In this document: positions 26,775 through 36,619 of the stretch, in pieces | How the letters are laid out: every line of letters starts with the position of its first letter | Numbering within the stretch: the stretch's first letter is position 1 | Program-made: the position numbers and the translations under genes | Source: Fulvivirga maritima | Lineage (GTDB): Bacteria > Bacteroidota > Bacteroidia > Cytophagales > Cyclobacteriaceae | Length of the DNA stretch: 64,000 bases | Assembly: GCF_021389955.1 (NCBI RefSeq) | Contig: NZ_CP089980.1 | Span: forward strand, 5,823,001-5,887,000 | Direction of reading: 5' to 3' | Notes under the pieces: generated by a model | The model's database searches: none | Seen by the model: only the letters and a program-made list of their open reading frames with translations | What the model was told of the DNA's origin: nothing

Positions 26775-28193
26775 TTATGAAAGCAACTCAGGGCTCTCTT
26801 CAAAAGTCTTATATAAAAACTCTCCAAAAAGGGTATTAGCCCAGGCAAACCATGACCTTGTGAAGTTTTTAGGGTCATTTTTGTGGAAAGTTTCATGCAT
26901 AAAACCGGTGTCTCCATGCGTTTCCTGCAAGGTTTTAATGCACCATTTTATCTCCTCCTTATCCGTACTGGTAAGGCCTTTCATAATAATGCTCATAGGC
27001 CAGATCATATCTCTATCAACATGCGGACCTCCTATTCCTTCTGCTGCTGTGCCTTTAAAAAAGAAAGGATTATCTTCTGACCAAGCATACTTTCTGGTGT
27101 TTTGATAGATGGGATCATTAATATCTACCGCATCCAGGTAAGGCAAAGAGAGCAAGCTCGGGATATTGGCGTCATCCATAAGATTATAGCTACCAAAGCC
27201 ATCTACTTCAAAAGCATAGATTTTACCATATTTAGGATGATCAATAATAGCATATTTTTTAAGGGCCGCCTCTACCTCATCTGCTAAGGCATTAAGCTCT
27301 GAAGCTGTAGTGTTATCATTAAACAGGGCTGTAAACATTTCTGCCGCCTGCCTTAAGCTCACTACTGCAAAAAAGTTAGAAGGAACCAGATAAGCATATA
27401 CCGTAGCATCATCACTAGGTCTGAACATAGAGCAAATAAGCCCCACAGGCTTAACAGGGTAACCATAACCTTTCATAGGCAATGTATCAGTGCCCTTATG
27501 CGTGGTTCGCTGAAATGAATAAGGCCCCAGGTCCTCTTTTCTTTGCTGCTCCTTAAAGGTTTTTAAAATCAATTTAACAGCCTTTTTCCAGTTTTCATCA
27601 AACGGACTGGCATCTCCTGATGACTTCCAATAATTATATGCTAAGCGGATAGGATAACATAGTGAATCTATTTCATACTTTCTTTCATGCACGCCCGGTT
27701 GCATGTCTGTATGATCACTAAACCACTCTCCTTTTTTGTTAGGATCATCATAAAAAGCATTAGCATAAGGATCTTTGAGAATATAACTGGTCTGCCTGTT
27801 AATAACCCCTGCTATAAGATGCTGAAGGTCTTTATCCTGATCTATAAACTTCATATAAGGCCATACCTGAGCCACACTGTCACGCAGCCACATAGCATCT
27901 ATATCGCCCGTGATCACATAAGTATCTGGTCGGCCATTTTTGGTTGAATAAGTAACGGTGGTATCTAATGTATTAGGAAAGCAATTGTTAAAAAGCCAGG
28001 CCAGCTCATCATTATTCACTCCCTTTTTGAATTTTTTTATGGCCTTTTCAATGGCCTTACTTTTAAAGTTTCGCTTGTCTTCGGCTACACGCACTACCGG
28101 AAAATCAGCCGCTGCGTATAACGAGAATGGATTAACAAGGGCTGCCGCAGCACCTACAGCTGCCGAACTTTGTATAAAATTTCTTCTATTCAT
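26775..28193 (-). CDS. GH125 exo-alpha-1,6-mannosidase with Tat-type signal
   Basis: 472 residues. The N-terminus MNRRNFIQSSAAVGAAAALVNP has a twin-arginine pattern, so export of a folded protein through Tat is predicted, unlike the Sec-type signals of the GH92 neighbours. GH125 (formerly DUF1237) landmarks include TGDIDAMWLRDSVAQVWPY, SDHTDMQPGVHERKYEIDSLCYPIRLAYNYW and FFKGTAAEGIGGPHVDRDMIWPMSIIMKGLTS. Family members remove alpha-1,6-linked mannose from N-glycan or mannan cores. Together with three GH92 enzymes this gives a full set for stripping high-mannose N-glycans. It is the first gene of the cluster on this strand, with a palindrome and a hairpin in its leader. Confidence 0.94.
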   Translation of the reverse strand: MNRRNFIQSSAAVGAAAALVNPFSLYAAADFPVVRVAEDKRNFKSKAIEKAIKKFKKGVNNDELAWLFNNCFPNTLDTTVTYSTKNGRPDTYVITGDIDAMWLRDSVAQVWPYMKFIDQDKDLQHLIAGVINRQTSYILKDPYANAFYDDPNKKGEWFSDHTDMQPGVHERKYEIDSLCYPIRLAYNYWKSSGDASPFDENWKKAVKLILKTFKEQQRKEDLGPYSFQRTTHKGTDTLPMKGYGYPVKPVGLICSMFRPSDDATVYAYLVPSNFFAVVSLRQAAEMFTALFNDNTTASELNALADEVEAALKKYAIIDHPKYGKIYAFEVDGFGSYNLMDDANIPSLLSLPYLDAVDINDPIYQNTRKYAWSEDNPFFFKGTAAEGIGGPHVDRDMIWPMSIIMKGLTSTDKEEIKWCIKTLQETHGDTGFMHETFHKNDPKNFTRSWFAWANTLFGEFLYKTFEESPELLS

Positions 28194-28263
28194 GAGATAT
28201 ATGGTAAGTATTAGTAGTCACTCTAATTTATTAAAAATAATAAAACCTGATAAGAGCCTAATT

Positions 28264-28290
28264 ATTTCAATATTAAAGAAATATTGAAAT
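28264..28290. other. 11-bp perfect inverted repeat in the GH125 upstream region
   Basis: ATTTCAATATT and AATATTGAAAT are separated by AAAGA. It lies between the palindrome at 28296 and the GH125 start, so it may be an operator or a leader hairpin. Confidence 0.45.
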
Positions 28291-28295
28291 TAAGC

Positions 28296-28307
28296 TAAAT
28301 CGATTTA
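28296..28307. promoter_or_regulatory. Palindromic operator-like site upstream of GH125
   Basis: TAAATCGATTTA, 103 bp before the GH125 start, matches the site upstream of GH92 copy 2 over 17 of 18 positions, including the flanking CTAAA. The pair suggests one regulator controls both transcripts of the mannosidase cluster. Confidence 0.55.
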
Positions 28308-28535
28308 TCTAAAAAACAGAATATTTATTTTATTACCAAAAATTGGAGAAGTTATCGTTAACAAAGGAATGACTTCTTTCCTCCTCTGGTGATTATGACG
28401 AAGGCCTTAGTTTATGGTAAGACCTAAAACGACTGACAGCAGAAGTAAGTTAGAGATTGCTTTATTACGCTTCGTTTCGTTCGCAATTACCAGTTGGGTG
28501 AGAGGTATGTGTTATTACCCTTATTCTGACTCATT
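28308..28535. other. Non-coding stretch between GH125 promoter region and the REP element
   Basis: No convincing gene or RNA is seen here. A 62-codon plus-strand frame starting at 28414 has no family features, runs into the REP palindrome and overlaps the transposase pseudogene, so it was not called. Confidence 0.4.
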
Positions 28536-29187
28536 CTGGCTTAAGTGTCCGCTTGTGTCCTATTCAATGAAACAAAGATCCAGTAAACCTTTACTTCCAT
28601 AATAATCTATAGCACTACTATATTTCCAATCATGAGGTTCATTTACAAATCCAGCTACAACCGGATTCATATGCAGATAGTCTAATCTTTAATCCATCAT
28701 TTTATTATTGCTCAATTCAATTGGTTGATTATGCTGTTGCCAAAGCTGCCACAAGTTGTTATTTCCATTCTTCTCACCAGCTCGTTTCATCATCCATAAA
28801 ATCCATTCTTTTCGACTTTCTGTTGGATGCTTTTCTATTTCTGATCTCAGTTTTCTGGAGGTGTAACTTTTGAAATCCCTTAGAATATCTTCCATAGGTT
28901 GATCGCTAGTTCCAATAATTAAATGTACATGGCTAGTCATTATACACCATGCAAATATTTTCAACCCCTTTGCAGTCTGGCAAAACCGAAGACTTTCTAA
29001 CAAAACCTCATTGTATTCAGGCCTTACAAAAAGATCTATCCAATAAACAGTAGCAAAACTTACGAAGTATAACCTTTCCTGATCTCTGAATTTGTATTTC
29101 CTGCTCATTTAGCATAAGATAGCAGTATATTCAATTGAGTACAAGTTCAATTTGTAATTTGGCGGCACAAGCGGACGCTTGCGTCAG
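28536..29187 (-). mobile_element. REP-flanked RAYT element
   Basis: A 652-bp unit bounded by inverted copies of one palindromic sequence (28536-28557 and 29166-29187; core CAAGCG, GA, CGCTTG in the intact copy). Between them lies a REP-associated tyrosine transposase pseudogene. The left copy is decayed at several positions. The same flanks (CTCATT outside the left end, GTTTTT outside the right end) border a deleted derivative at 29905-30149, so both were probably made by the same machinery. Confidence 0.8.
28560..29108 (-). pseudogene. REP-associated tyrosine transposase (RAYT), interrupted by a stop
   Basis: The first 139 codons encode a Y1/IS200-like transposase: H60-V-H62 (the HUH motif in SHVHLIIG) and the nucleophile Y81 in RDFKSYTSRKL. 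After NNKMMD there is a TAA, but the same frame continues for over 40 codons as RLDYLHMNPVVAGFVNEP and then DWKYSSAIDYYG, which is the conserved C-terminus of the family, ending at the TAG at 28560. A single base change to TAA is the simplest explanation, so the gene is probably inactive unless read through. Catalytic residues precede the stop. Known RAYTs nick and rejoin single-stranded REP hairpins, and such hairpins flank this gene. Confidence 0.88.
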
Positions 29188-29266
29188 GTTTTTATAGTCT
29201 TGGATTCGTTTAGAACAACGTTCATCGACTAATTTTCCTTTTGGCAATAATAAGGAGCATAATTAT

Positions 29267-29785
29267 TTAACCTACTTTCTCTCCTAACTTACTTGCTTTC
29301 GTAAACCATACAAAATCTACTATTGCAAGAAACATTATAGCTGGTGACAACACCATAAAATCATAAGGACCTAAATGAAGAAAATTTAATATCCCCTCAA
29401 CAAAAGTTGCTAAAACCCAAAACAATTTAAGATAGTCAGACCTTTTTCTGAAAGGTTTATTAATAAAGCTACATATGTATATAACCACAAATCCAAGATA
29501 GCTACATGCAGCCAGAGAAGTGGCATATGGTAGATGCAAAACTCTTACCAATGCCCCTAATAATAATATTCCTATAGAGACCTTTACATAACGAAAATAT
29601 TTGGATTTAATAAGTGTTCCGTTCATTAACAGAATCAAAAATCCTATAGTTTCAAATACCATTAAGTCTAAAAATGTCAGTTTTTGCCAGTGAATATTAT
29701 TTTGCATCACGGCAATTAGCTGACCACACAGTGACAAGAGTAGCCCTACGCCTATTACTGTTATAAATGGTTTGTTATGCAACAT
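29267..29785 (-). CDS. Multi-pass membrane protein of unknown function
   Basis: The frame opens with a GTG at 29821, but the ATG at 29785 (MLHNKPFITVIGVGLLLSL) is the better start and gives 172 residues. About five hydrophobic helices are visible: PFITVIGVGLLLSLCGQLIA, LMVFETIGFLILLM, VSIGILLLGALVRVL, LGFVVIYICSF and MFLAIVDFVWF. No catalytic motif and no family could be recognised. It stands alone between the RAYT element and its deleted derivative, on the same strand, and may be an ordinary chromosomal gene into whose flanks the elements inserted. Confidence 0.65.
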   Translation of the reverse strand: MLHNKPFITVIGVGLLLSLCGQLIAVMQNNIHWQKLTFLDLMVFETIGFLILLMNGTLIKSKYFRYVKVSIGILLLGALVRVLHLPYATSLAACSYLGFVVIYICSFINKPFRKRSDYLKLFWVLATFVEGILNFLHLGPYDFMVLSPAIMFLAIVDFVWFTKASKLGEKVG

Positions 29786-29904
29786 ATTTGATTGTTTTAT
29801 CAAACAGTAGGTATTAGGCACAATTCTAATAGAATAAAATTAATAAGTATACTATTTCGCTATTTATCTGCTTTCAAGACCCGACGTGACCGTAGTTACT
29901 CATT

Positions 29905-30149
29905 CTGGCGCAAGCGTCCGCTTGTGACCTAATCTTTAAAGGATGACCAAACCGAATACTTTCTAACAAAACCTCATTGTATTCAGGTCTTAAAAATGAT
30001 CTATCCAATAAACAGTAGCAAAAGTTACGAAGTATAACCCCAGATCTCTAGATTTGTATTTCCTGCTCATTTAGCATAAGATAGCAGTATATTCAATTGA
30101 GTACAAGTTGATTGTGCAATTTGGCGGCACAAGCGGACGCTTGCGCCAG
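29905..30149 (-). mobile_element. Internally deleted RAYT derivative with 22-bp terminal inverted repeats
   Basis: The ends at 29905-29926 and 30128-30149 are exact reverse complements over 22 bases and match the REP copies of the full element. The interior keeps the transposase start (MSRKYK, at the ATG near 30070) for about 28 codons before a stop, plus fragments of later coding sequence, while most of the gene is gone. This is the structure of a non-autonomous, MITE-like derivative that would need a RAYT supplied in trans. Confidence 0.82.
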
Positions 30150-30213
30150 GTTTTTGTAAACCTAGATGGGATTCTGTTTGTAAAGGACTTTCTGGTTGTC
30201 TGGATAGCCATTA

Positions 30214-30261
30214 TTTATATCTAGCACGCGTATGTTTCTTACTACGCGTGCTAGATATAAA
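30214..30261. other. 19-bp perfect inverted repeat
   Basis: The left arm TTTATATCTAGCACGCGTA at 30214-30232 and its exact complement at 30243-30261 are separated by 10 nt. It lies 15 bp past the stop of the pectin-degrading gene, so it may be its terminator, but no clear T-tract follows on the minus strand. The double ACGCGT-type core is unusual in AT-rich DNA. Confidence 0.6.
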
Positions 30262-30275
30262 AAGTAATTGATCTT

Positions 30276-33200
30276 TTACTTCACTTGTAATTTGGAGGTA
30301 TAACTACCTTTAACGGAGGTTATTTTCACTAAATAAAGACCTGAATTGAGGTTGAGGTTAAGGCTCAATGCTTTTTCTCCTTCCAGTTGGCGTTCGAACA
30401 CTATTCTGCCTTTCATATCAATAATGCTCAGTTGCTCTCCAGAATCAGGGATCTGTATGTTTAACAAGGTACCTGCGGTGAGCGGATTAGGGTATACCTT
30501 TAATTGTAACTGCTCTATGTTATCTGCGGCGCTGCGAGCAGCTATTAAGAAAGCCGAATTACTACAGCTTGCTGGCTGAGGATTCACTCCTTCCACTTCC
30601 ATTTTATCAATGTTAGCCAAGCCAGCGGCAGTAGTGGCTTCCAGTCTTACTCTATGGGTACCAGCAGACAGGCTTATGGTTACGTAAGAACTAGAGTTTT
30701 CTGACCACGAAGTCCAGGCTTCTGTGCTGTTAAATGCTGCCGAAGCTACCGTATTACCGTCAACCATAATATTACCTGCCCGGGCCTCTGTGCTGCCATT
30801 AGCATATCGCCAGCGTAAGGTGTAGCTGCCACTATAAGGTATAGCAATAGACCACTCTATTCCTGCTCCAGAGGCATTAGTAGTATTTGCAAAGCCATCT
30901 CCTTGGAAGCCAGCATTATTATTATCTATGCTGCCCTCCACCAAACAAAAGCCTGTCTGATTTTCCTGAATGGCTATCTCGGTAATAACGGACTCTATGG
31001 TTATAGTAAATATCTGTGTGCTTTGTGCACCACAAGAGTTAGCGTAGGTAGCCACATAATTACCCATTTGAGCGGGTTGTATATTAGTAAGCTCCATTTC
31101 TCTACCGCCAGCATTAAAACCGTTTGGTCCACTCCAGCTCCAGCTGCCACCTTGTGTAGGTTGAGGGCCAAATTTCACGGTAGCACCAGCGCTAATAACA
31201 GCAGAATTACCTGCTGACCATGAGCCTCCATTGATCTGGATATAAGGTGTTATGGCTGTAGGTGTACATCCGCCACCACCGCCATCAGGGTCAGTATAAT
31301 TAGGGGTGCCATTAGCATTTTGAGCTGTTATGATAGAAGCTATCAGGCCATTAATATATACTTCTACATTAGTATAAACTGAGCTGAGGGTATAGGCTGA
31401 TCCATCAGAAGCATTGTTACTATTTAGCCCTCTGCTGTTTTCCCAGCTATCAGGCATACCGTCACCATCAGAGTCTGTAGGAGCTGAAGATGAATTATAA
31501 GCAGGCCATCCTCCTACATCAGACTGGGTATCTATAAGTCCGTTCGAACTGCCATTAGAGCCGTTATAGGTGTAAGTACCATTGGTGGTTTCATTTACTA
31601 TTCTGGCATCTATGGCATCTCGGTCATTACTGGCACCAGCGTAAGCCAGCACGGCAGTATAAGCTCCTGAGGCAGAGTGCGTGGTTATTTCACCAAAACT
31701 ATAGGCAGAATTAGACCTCAACTCCGACTTGCTTTTTGAAGATGGGTTAGGATCGATTCCCTGCCAGTTGTCATTAGAAACGGTAGAGCTGCCGTTCATA
31801 TAGTTACCATTCACATAAAACATGCCCCAAACACCAGCATCATTCTGATTAGATCCATCATCAGGGTTAGGAGAAAATATTCTGTCCCTTACCCCTGATC
31901 TGGTAGCAGGTCCAGGTTTATAGTAATTATTCACGATGTTATAACTTCCGCCTTCGGCACCATAACCACTATTTCCACCCCAGTTATAAAACACATTATT
32001 TCTCATATCTGCCTTTTCCACTTCAGGTGTACCACTAAAACGGCTTCCGCTAAAGCGAGGATTTCTACTATCATGATGGGCCAGCAGGTTATGATGGAAG
32101 GAAGCATTTTCTCCACCCCAAATACCGCCATAGCCATGAGTGCCTTTACCATGTACTGACACACGAAGGCTTTCTGAAATAATGCACCACTGCATGGTAA
32201 AATCTTTGTTATGGTAGAAAGAAGCACATTCATCTGTACTCCAGCTCATGGAACAGTGATCTATAATCACCCGCTCATTATACCTTCCGCCCAGCGCATC
32301 TCCCTCATTTTCAGCATCATCGCCCATTCTAAATCTTAAAAAGCGAATAATTACATTATCTGCTCCCACAGATACGGAATAGTTTTTCAAACAAATGCCA
32401 TCTCCCGGAGCTGTTTGGCCAGCTATGGTAATATCTCCATTATTAATGCTTAGGTTAGATTGTAACGATATAATGCCTGATACTTTAAACATTACAATAC
32501 GAGGGCCACTTGCCTGCACGGCAGCACGTAAACTACCCGGGCCGCTGTCATTTAGGTTAGTTACATAAATCACCTGACCACCACGGCCGCCGGTGGTATA
32601 TCTACCGAAACCCTCTGCGCCAGGAAAGGCCGGCGCATCGGTTTCAGGAGCTGTCACCTGATTTACGGTTATAGTGCCGGATTTACTGGCATTGGGCGAA
32701 CCACCCACTGTATTGATAGTATATTGAAAAGTGCCACTTTGAGTAGGCGCACCGCTGAAATAGACGGCCTGCGCACTGTTATCTATGGTAGCATTGATAC
32801 CTTGCGGAAGTCCTGTTACAGTTACTGTAGTAGCATTTTCCCAGTTATAATAGAAGCTACTTATGGCTTCATTCACATCTACTACCTGACTGGAAGAACC
32901 TGCTCCGTGCTTTATTAGCTCTGCTCCTGCTGCATTCGCTTCTGTAAAAGAGATGTAGTTAAGGTTAAACAGATAACCACTTCCTCCTTCAAAAACCAAA
33001 AAAAGGTCATGAATACCCGATACCGAACTAACGGAAGAAGTAAAGTTACTATACGTCTGCCACCCGCCAGAACTGGTGATGGTGCAATTGCCTATTTCTG
33101 TACCTGTAGGTGAATCTATGTGAATAGAAATATTACCGGTAGCAGTGGTAGCAGCACGAGCCAGGAAGCTTTGCGCTCCATTTTTAAAATCTACATTAGA

Positions 33201-34361
33201 AAAAGAGATCCAATCGCCATTCTCAATATAGCCTACATTTAGTCCGCCTTCACCAGATTCTTCAGTATATACGCCCGATTGATCGGTGAAACCTTCTGCT
33301 TCTACGGTGGTATAAGGATCTATTAAAACTTCATTGAGCGGATCCCAATTATCATTACCTGCCAATACTGCTGCCCGCTCATATAATGGAGCTTCAGAAC
33401 TGTTTAGCGCTCTGACACCCGCCCAATTCGCTCTATTACTCATATTGGCTCCACCTCCGGTATTCTGATACTCATACAGCTCCAAATCTGAAGATGTAGC
33501 GGCATAATCCATATTCCAGGTAGTGGGCCAGCCAGCAGGATTAATACTAGATGTCATGTTGCAATAAATCCAGGTCACCTTGGGGTAATTATGCCAGGGA
33601 CGCCCTAAGGCGATAGAAGCCCCATCATCGCCAGAGCGCGGGCTGTTACTGGCATAGGTTACATCACAATCATAAAATACAAAACCATAGTCCTGACTCT
33701 GCTGGGTAGATGGAGCGGTGATCCAGCCGCCACCCCAGCTGCGTATTTCGCATTGATAAAAGAAGTCAATACCACCTCCATAAATATAGTCTGTACGACC
33801 TACTATGAGGCAATTTTGAAAATATCCGCGCTTCCCATTATTCCAGAAGTAAATAGTGTCCTGATAGCCTTTGATATCACAATTAAGAAATATCACCTTG
33901 TCTGACTGGATGGTTAGTGCCTGCGCCTGCCCTACCGGTCCGGCAGTGTTTTGCACCGTAAGGTTCTCTCCCTTGAAACCATCTCCCTGGATAGTCAGGG
34001 TAGCGGAGGTTCTAATGACATCAGCAGGCCACTGAGCCGCATCAGATTCCGGGCACTTGCCGGCTGAGCAATCGTAGATATGATAACTGATAATGGTACC
34101 TGTTCGGCTCTCACCTATCATGGTAACATTTTTCTTTGATGATCTCACAATCAGTTTCTCATCATCATAGGTTCCGTTTTTAATGTAAATGACCGTGCGG
34201 GTGGCACTGTTATCAGGCACTGCTTCTATGGCTGCCTGAATAGAGGTGTAATCTCCGGAGCCATCTAACGCCACAGTAATGTCAGCATTAGACGCCTGAG
34301 CAAAAGCCTTCCCACCAACGCACATAGCAAGGAAGGCTATTAGAAATAGCTTTTTTTTCAT
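30276..34361 (-). CDS. Pectin methylesterase-pectate lyase fusion with T9SS sorting domain
   Basis: 1,361 residues. Signal peptide about 1-21. A CE8 pectin methylesterase spans about 25-345: catalytic D168 (GYQDTIYF) and D191 (GRTDYIYG), with R254 in LGRPW. A CBM6-like domain follows (about 352-472), then an Ig-like linker (480-567) and a PL1-type pectate lyase (about 576-860) with [13 protein letters not shown] and [10 protein letters not shown], the latter carrying the likely catalytic Arg. A short Ig-like domain, a CBM35-like domain and a type A T9SS sorting domain (VYPNPLTAG) complete it. The two steps are coupled: the esterase removes methyl groups so the lyase can cut polygalacturonate. 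It is predicted to be exported by the T9SS and held at or released from the cell surface. It is a single-gene unit. Confidence 0.95.
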   Translation of the reverse strand: MKKKLFLIAFLAMCVGGKAFAQASNADITVALDGSGDYTSIQAAIEAVPDNSATRTVIYIKNGTYDDEKLIVRSSKKNVTMIGESRTGTIISYHIYDCSAGKCPESDAAQWPADVIRTSATLTIQGDGFKGENLTVQNTAGPVGQAQALTIQSDKVIFLNCDIKGYQDTIYFWNNGKRGYFQNCLIVGRTDYIYGGGIDFFYQCEIRSWGGGWITAPSTQQSQDYGFVFYDCDVTYASNSPRSGDDGASIALGRPWHNYPKVTWIYCNMTSSINPAGWPTTWNMDYAATSSDLELYEYQNTGGGANMSNRANWAGVRALNSSEAPLYERAAVLAGNDNWDPLNEVLIDPYTTVEAEGFTDQSGVYTEESGEGGLNVGYIENGDWISFSNVDFKNGAQSFLARAATTATGNISIHIDSPTGTEIGNCTITSSGGWQTYSNFTSSVSSVSGIHDLFLVFEGGSGYLFNLNYISFTEANAAGAELIKHGAGSSSQVVDVNEAISSFYYNWENATTVTVTGLPQGINATIDNSAQAVYFSGAPTQSGTFQYTINTVGGSPNASKSGTITVNQVTAPETDAPAFPGAEGFGRYTTGGRGGQVIYVTNLNDSGPGSLRAAVQASGPRIVMFKVSGIISLQSNLSINNGDITIAGQTAPGDGICLKNYSVSVGADNVIIRFLRFRMGDDAENEGDALGGRYNERVIIDHCSMSWSTDECASFYHNKDFTMQWCIISESLRVSVHGKGTHGYGGIWGGENASFHHNLLAHHDSRNPRFSGSRFSGTPEVEKADMRNNVFYNWGGNSGYGAEGGSYNIVNNYYKPGPATRSGVRDRIFSPNPDDGSNQNDAGVWGMFYVNGNYMNGSSTVSNDNWQGIDPNPSSKSKSELRSNSAYSFGEITTHSASGAYTAVLAYAGASNDRDAIDARIVNETTNGTYTYNGSNGSSNGLIDTQSDVGGWPAYNSSSAPTDSDGDGMPDSWENSRGLNSNNASDGSAYTLSSVYTNVEVYINGLIASIITAQNANGTPNYTDPDGGGGGCTPTAITPYIQINGGSWSAGNSAVISAGATVKFGPQPTQGGSWSWSGPNGFNAGGREMELTNIQPAQMGNYVATYANSCGAQSTQIFTITIESVITEIAIQENQTGFCLVEGSIDNNNAGFQGDGFANTTNASGAGIEWSIAIPYSGSYTLRWRYANGSTEARAGNIMVDGNTVASAAFNSTEAWTSWSENSSSYVTISLSAGTHRVRLEATTAAGLANIDKMEVEGVNPQPASCSNSAFLIAARSAADNIEQLQLKVYPNPLTAGTLLNIQIPDSGEQLSIIDMKGRIVFERQLEGEKALSLNLNLNSGLYLVKITSVKGSYTSKLQVK

Positions 34362-34548
34362 TATTCATGAGGTTTAGGTTATGAATCTCAAGCGATCTCT
34401 TCAGTAGACAGTAGCATTTTTTAAAAGACCACCTGAGTGTTATTAAGTGTATAAGGTACAAATAATTTACAATAGGTAGAAACCTTAAATAATAAAGTTA
34501 TCACAAAAAAATACCACTGAATCTCCCTAAACCATCATATGAATTTGA

Positions 34549-36618
34549 TTAATCTTCAAGAATAACCACTTCAGTCCTTCGGTTCTTCCTCCTACCTTCT
34601 TCATTATCAGAGCCATCAGGATTTTCATTAGGAGCCATTGGTTTGGTTTCTCCATACCCTACAGCCACTATCCGATCAGAGGAAATTCCTTTTTCTATAA
34701 GATAATCTCTAATGTTGTTTGCTCTATCCTGAGACAGTTTTAGGTTTAATTCATCATCCCCCTTACTATCAGTATGGCCACTGATTTCTATTTTCACCTT
34801 AGGGTTGTTGATTAGAAAACGTTCCAGCACGTCTAAATCTTTAAGCGCTTCCGACTGTATTTCGGCATCACCAAAGGCGAAGTAAATATTTTCCAACACT
34901 AAAACAGATCCTTTTTTAATCTCTGCTTTCTTAACCACCTGATCAGAAAGTACTAAAGGCTGTTCTGGCTGCGTAGGATCTATGTGCTCTATTTTCTCCT
35001 TTTCTTCTGCTTTGCGCATCACTATCATTAGTGTATCAGGCAGGTCATCGGTACGTAAACTTTTGAAGCTCTTATCATAACCCGTTTTTGACGCAGCTAC
35101 CTCTATGCTGTAATCCTTCTTATACCTGATTTTAAAGTCGCCTTCTTTACCGGTGAGCAAGCTGGTTTCGATACTATCATAATTATCATAACTATGTAAG
35201 GCCAGAGCAATATTAACCTCAGGAAGCTTCACTGAATCTTCATTAACGACTATGGCAGGCAACTCCATTACTTGTTGTTTCTCAATAAAATAGATATCAT
35301 CACAGCAGTTTTTTCCAAATACAGATTTATCCGCTTCTCTGTTAGATACCAAAGTGCCGTTAGCATTACTAACTCGCCATGAAAAGTAAGTTTCGTCAAA
35401 ACCAGTGTTTATAGAAGCCCCTAAATTTTCAGGTCTGCGCCAGCTTTTCAGAGCTCCTTCGGCATAAAACACGTCATAACCACCCATACCATAATGGTAG
35501 TCTGAGCTAAAATACAGTTGCCCTGATTCCTTATCATAGAAAGGAGTCACTTCATTGCCGGAGGTATTGATGCCACTGCCACAGTTCACCGGCTCGGCCC
35601 ACTCTCCGGTACGACTGATAGCTGAATACCAGATATCAAGTCCACCGCGGCCTCCGGGCCTATCTGATACAAAATAAAGTACTTCTGAAGTCATTCGCCT
35701 TCTGGTATATTCACCAAAAGAGGGCTGAGTACTGGTATAAGCAGACTTATTTATTCCTCCTTTTATTTTCACTGGCTTACTCCATTGGCCATGCTTTTTG
35801 GTAGACACATAGATGGCACACCTTACTTCATGAGCATCATTTTCCTGACAAATGCTAAATGCAAAAGACTTACCATCCATAGAAAGACTGCCATTAGCAG
35901 TATGAAAGAACTCATGGTTAAAATCATAGGCCGGTTCCGGTGCCTGCCAGCTGCCATTACTCTTTTTAGCGATATACAACTGATTAACCGGGGCAAAGTC
36001 TTCATCATCCTGCACCATTACTAAGGTATCAGAAGGTAAAGAAGTATATAATAAAGATGATTGGTCTAGCCATACGAGGCCGAAATCAGAATAAGGACTA
36101 TTTACCGGCTCTGGCAGAATTTCTATTTTAAAATCTCCAACATAAGCCTCCTTTTGCATTTCCTGAGCCTCTGAACATGCTCTTATTTTGGCATTTGCTA
36201 TTCTTTTCAGCTCTCTATAATTAGGCTCTGTAGGCCTTAATCGAAGGAAATCCAGGTACTGCTTTTTGGCTTCTTCATATTGCTGCACGGCCATAAGACT
36301 ATTCCCATAATGTAAATATGCCAGGTAGTACGTGTTTTTCAGTTCTTTATCATTGTTTATCAGCTTCATTAAACTACCATAGGCAGTAGCAGCCTCCGAG
36401 TGATTTCTGGAGGCATATAAGGCTTCAGCCAAGTGATACCAGCTTTGCATATCCTTTCGATTAGCCTGAAGGTATTTTTCATACAAAGGAATAGCATCAT
36501 AATAGTTACCTTCCTCAAAATTGCTTTCGGCCATTTTTAACATCTCACCTCCACTTTGTGCATAAGCGGAGAGTGAAACGCATAAAGTAATAAGAGATAA
36601 AACTAGTAACTTCTTCAT
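34549..36618 (-). CDS. TPR/PD40/OmpA-family outer-membrane anchor protein
   Basis: The frame is open from 36702, but the ATG at 36618 begins a clear signal peptide (MKKLLVLSLITLCVSLSAYAQ) and lies 1 bp after the stop of the upstream PorP-like gene. The product has 689 residues. TPR-like helices (AESNFEEGNYYDAIPLYEKYLQ) are followed by a PD40/WD40-like propeller (YFVSDRPGGRGGLDIWYS, YFSSDYHYGMGGYDVFYA), a carboxypeptidase-regulatory-like domain and a C-terminal OmpA domain (ISGHTDSKGDDELNLKLSQDRA) that binds peptidoglycan. The same architecture is found in PorE-type T9SS accessory proteins. As the last gene of the unit it may anchor the complex to the cell wall. Whether it is PorE itself or a paralogue cannot be decided. 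Confidence 0.85.
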   Translation of the reverse strand: MKKLLVLSLITLCVSLSAYAQSGGEMLKMAESNFEEGNYYDAIPLYEKYLQANRKDMQSWYHLAEALYASRNHSEAATAYGSLMKLINNDKELKNTYYLAYLHYGNSLMAVQQYEEAKKQYLDFLRLRPTEPNYRELKRIANAKIRACSEAQEMQKEAYVGDFKIEILPEPVNSPYSDFGLVWLDQSSLLYTSLPSDTLVMVQDDEDFAPVNQLYIAKKSNGSWQAPEPAYDFNHEFFHTANGSLSMDGKSFAFSICQENDAHEVRCAIYVSTKKHGQWSKPVKIKGGINKSAYTSTQPSFGEYTRRRMTSEVLYFVSDRPGGRGGLDIWYSAISRTGEWAEPVNCGSGINTSGNEVTPFYDKESGQLYFSSDYHYGMGGYDVFYAEGALKSWRRPENLGASINTGFDETYFSWRVSNANGTLVSNREADKSVFGKNCCDDIYFIEKQQVMELPAIVVNEDSVKLPEVNIALALHSYDNYDSIETSLLTGKEGDFKIRYKKDYSIEVAASKTGYDKSFKSLRTDDLPDTLMIVMRKAEEKEKIEHIDPTQPEQPLVLSDQVVKKAEIKKGSVLVLENIYFAFGDAEIQSEALKDLDVLERFLINNPKVKIEISGHTDSKGDDELNLKLSQDRANNIRDYLIEKGISSDRIVAVGYGETKPMAPNENPDGSDNEEGRRKNRRTEVVILED

Positions 36619-36619
36619 A

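Noticed and set aside
28414-28602. 62-codon plus-strand ORF
   Set aside because: No family features, no signal peptide, and it overlaps the REP palindrome and the 3' end of the RAYT pseudogene.
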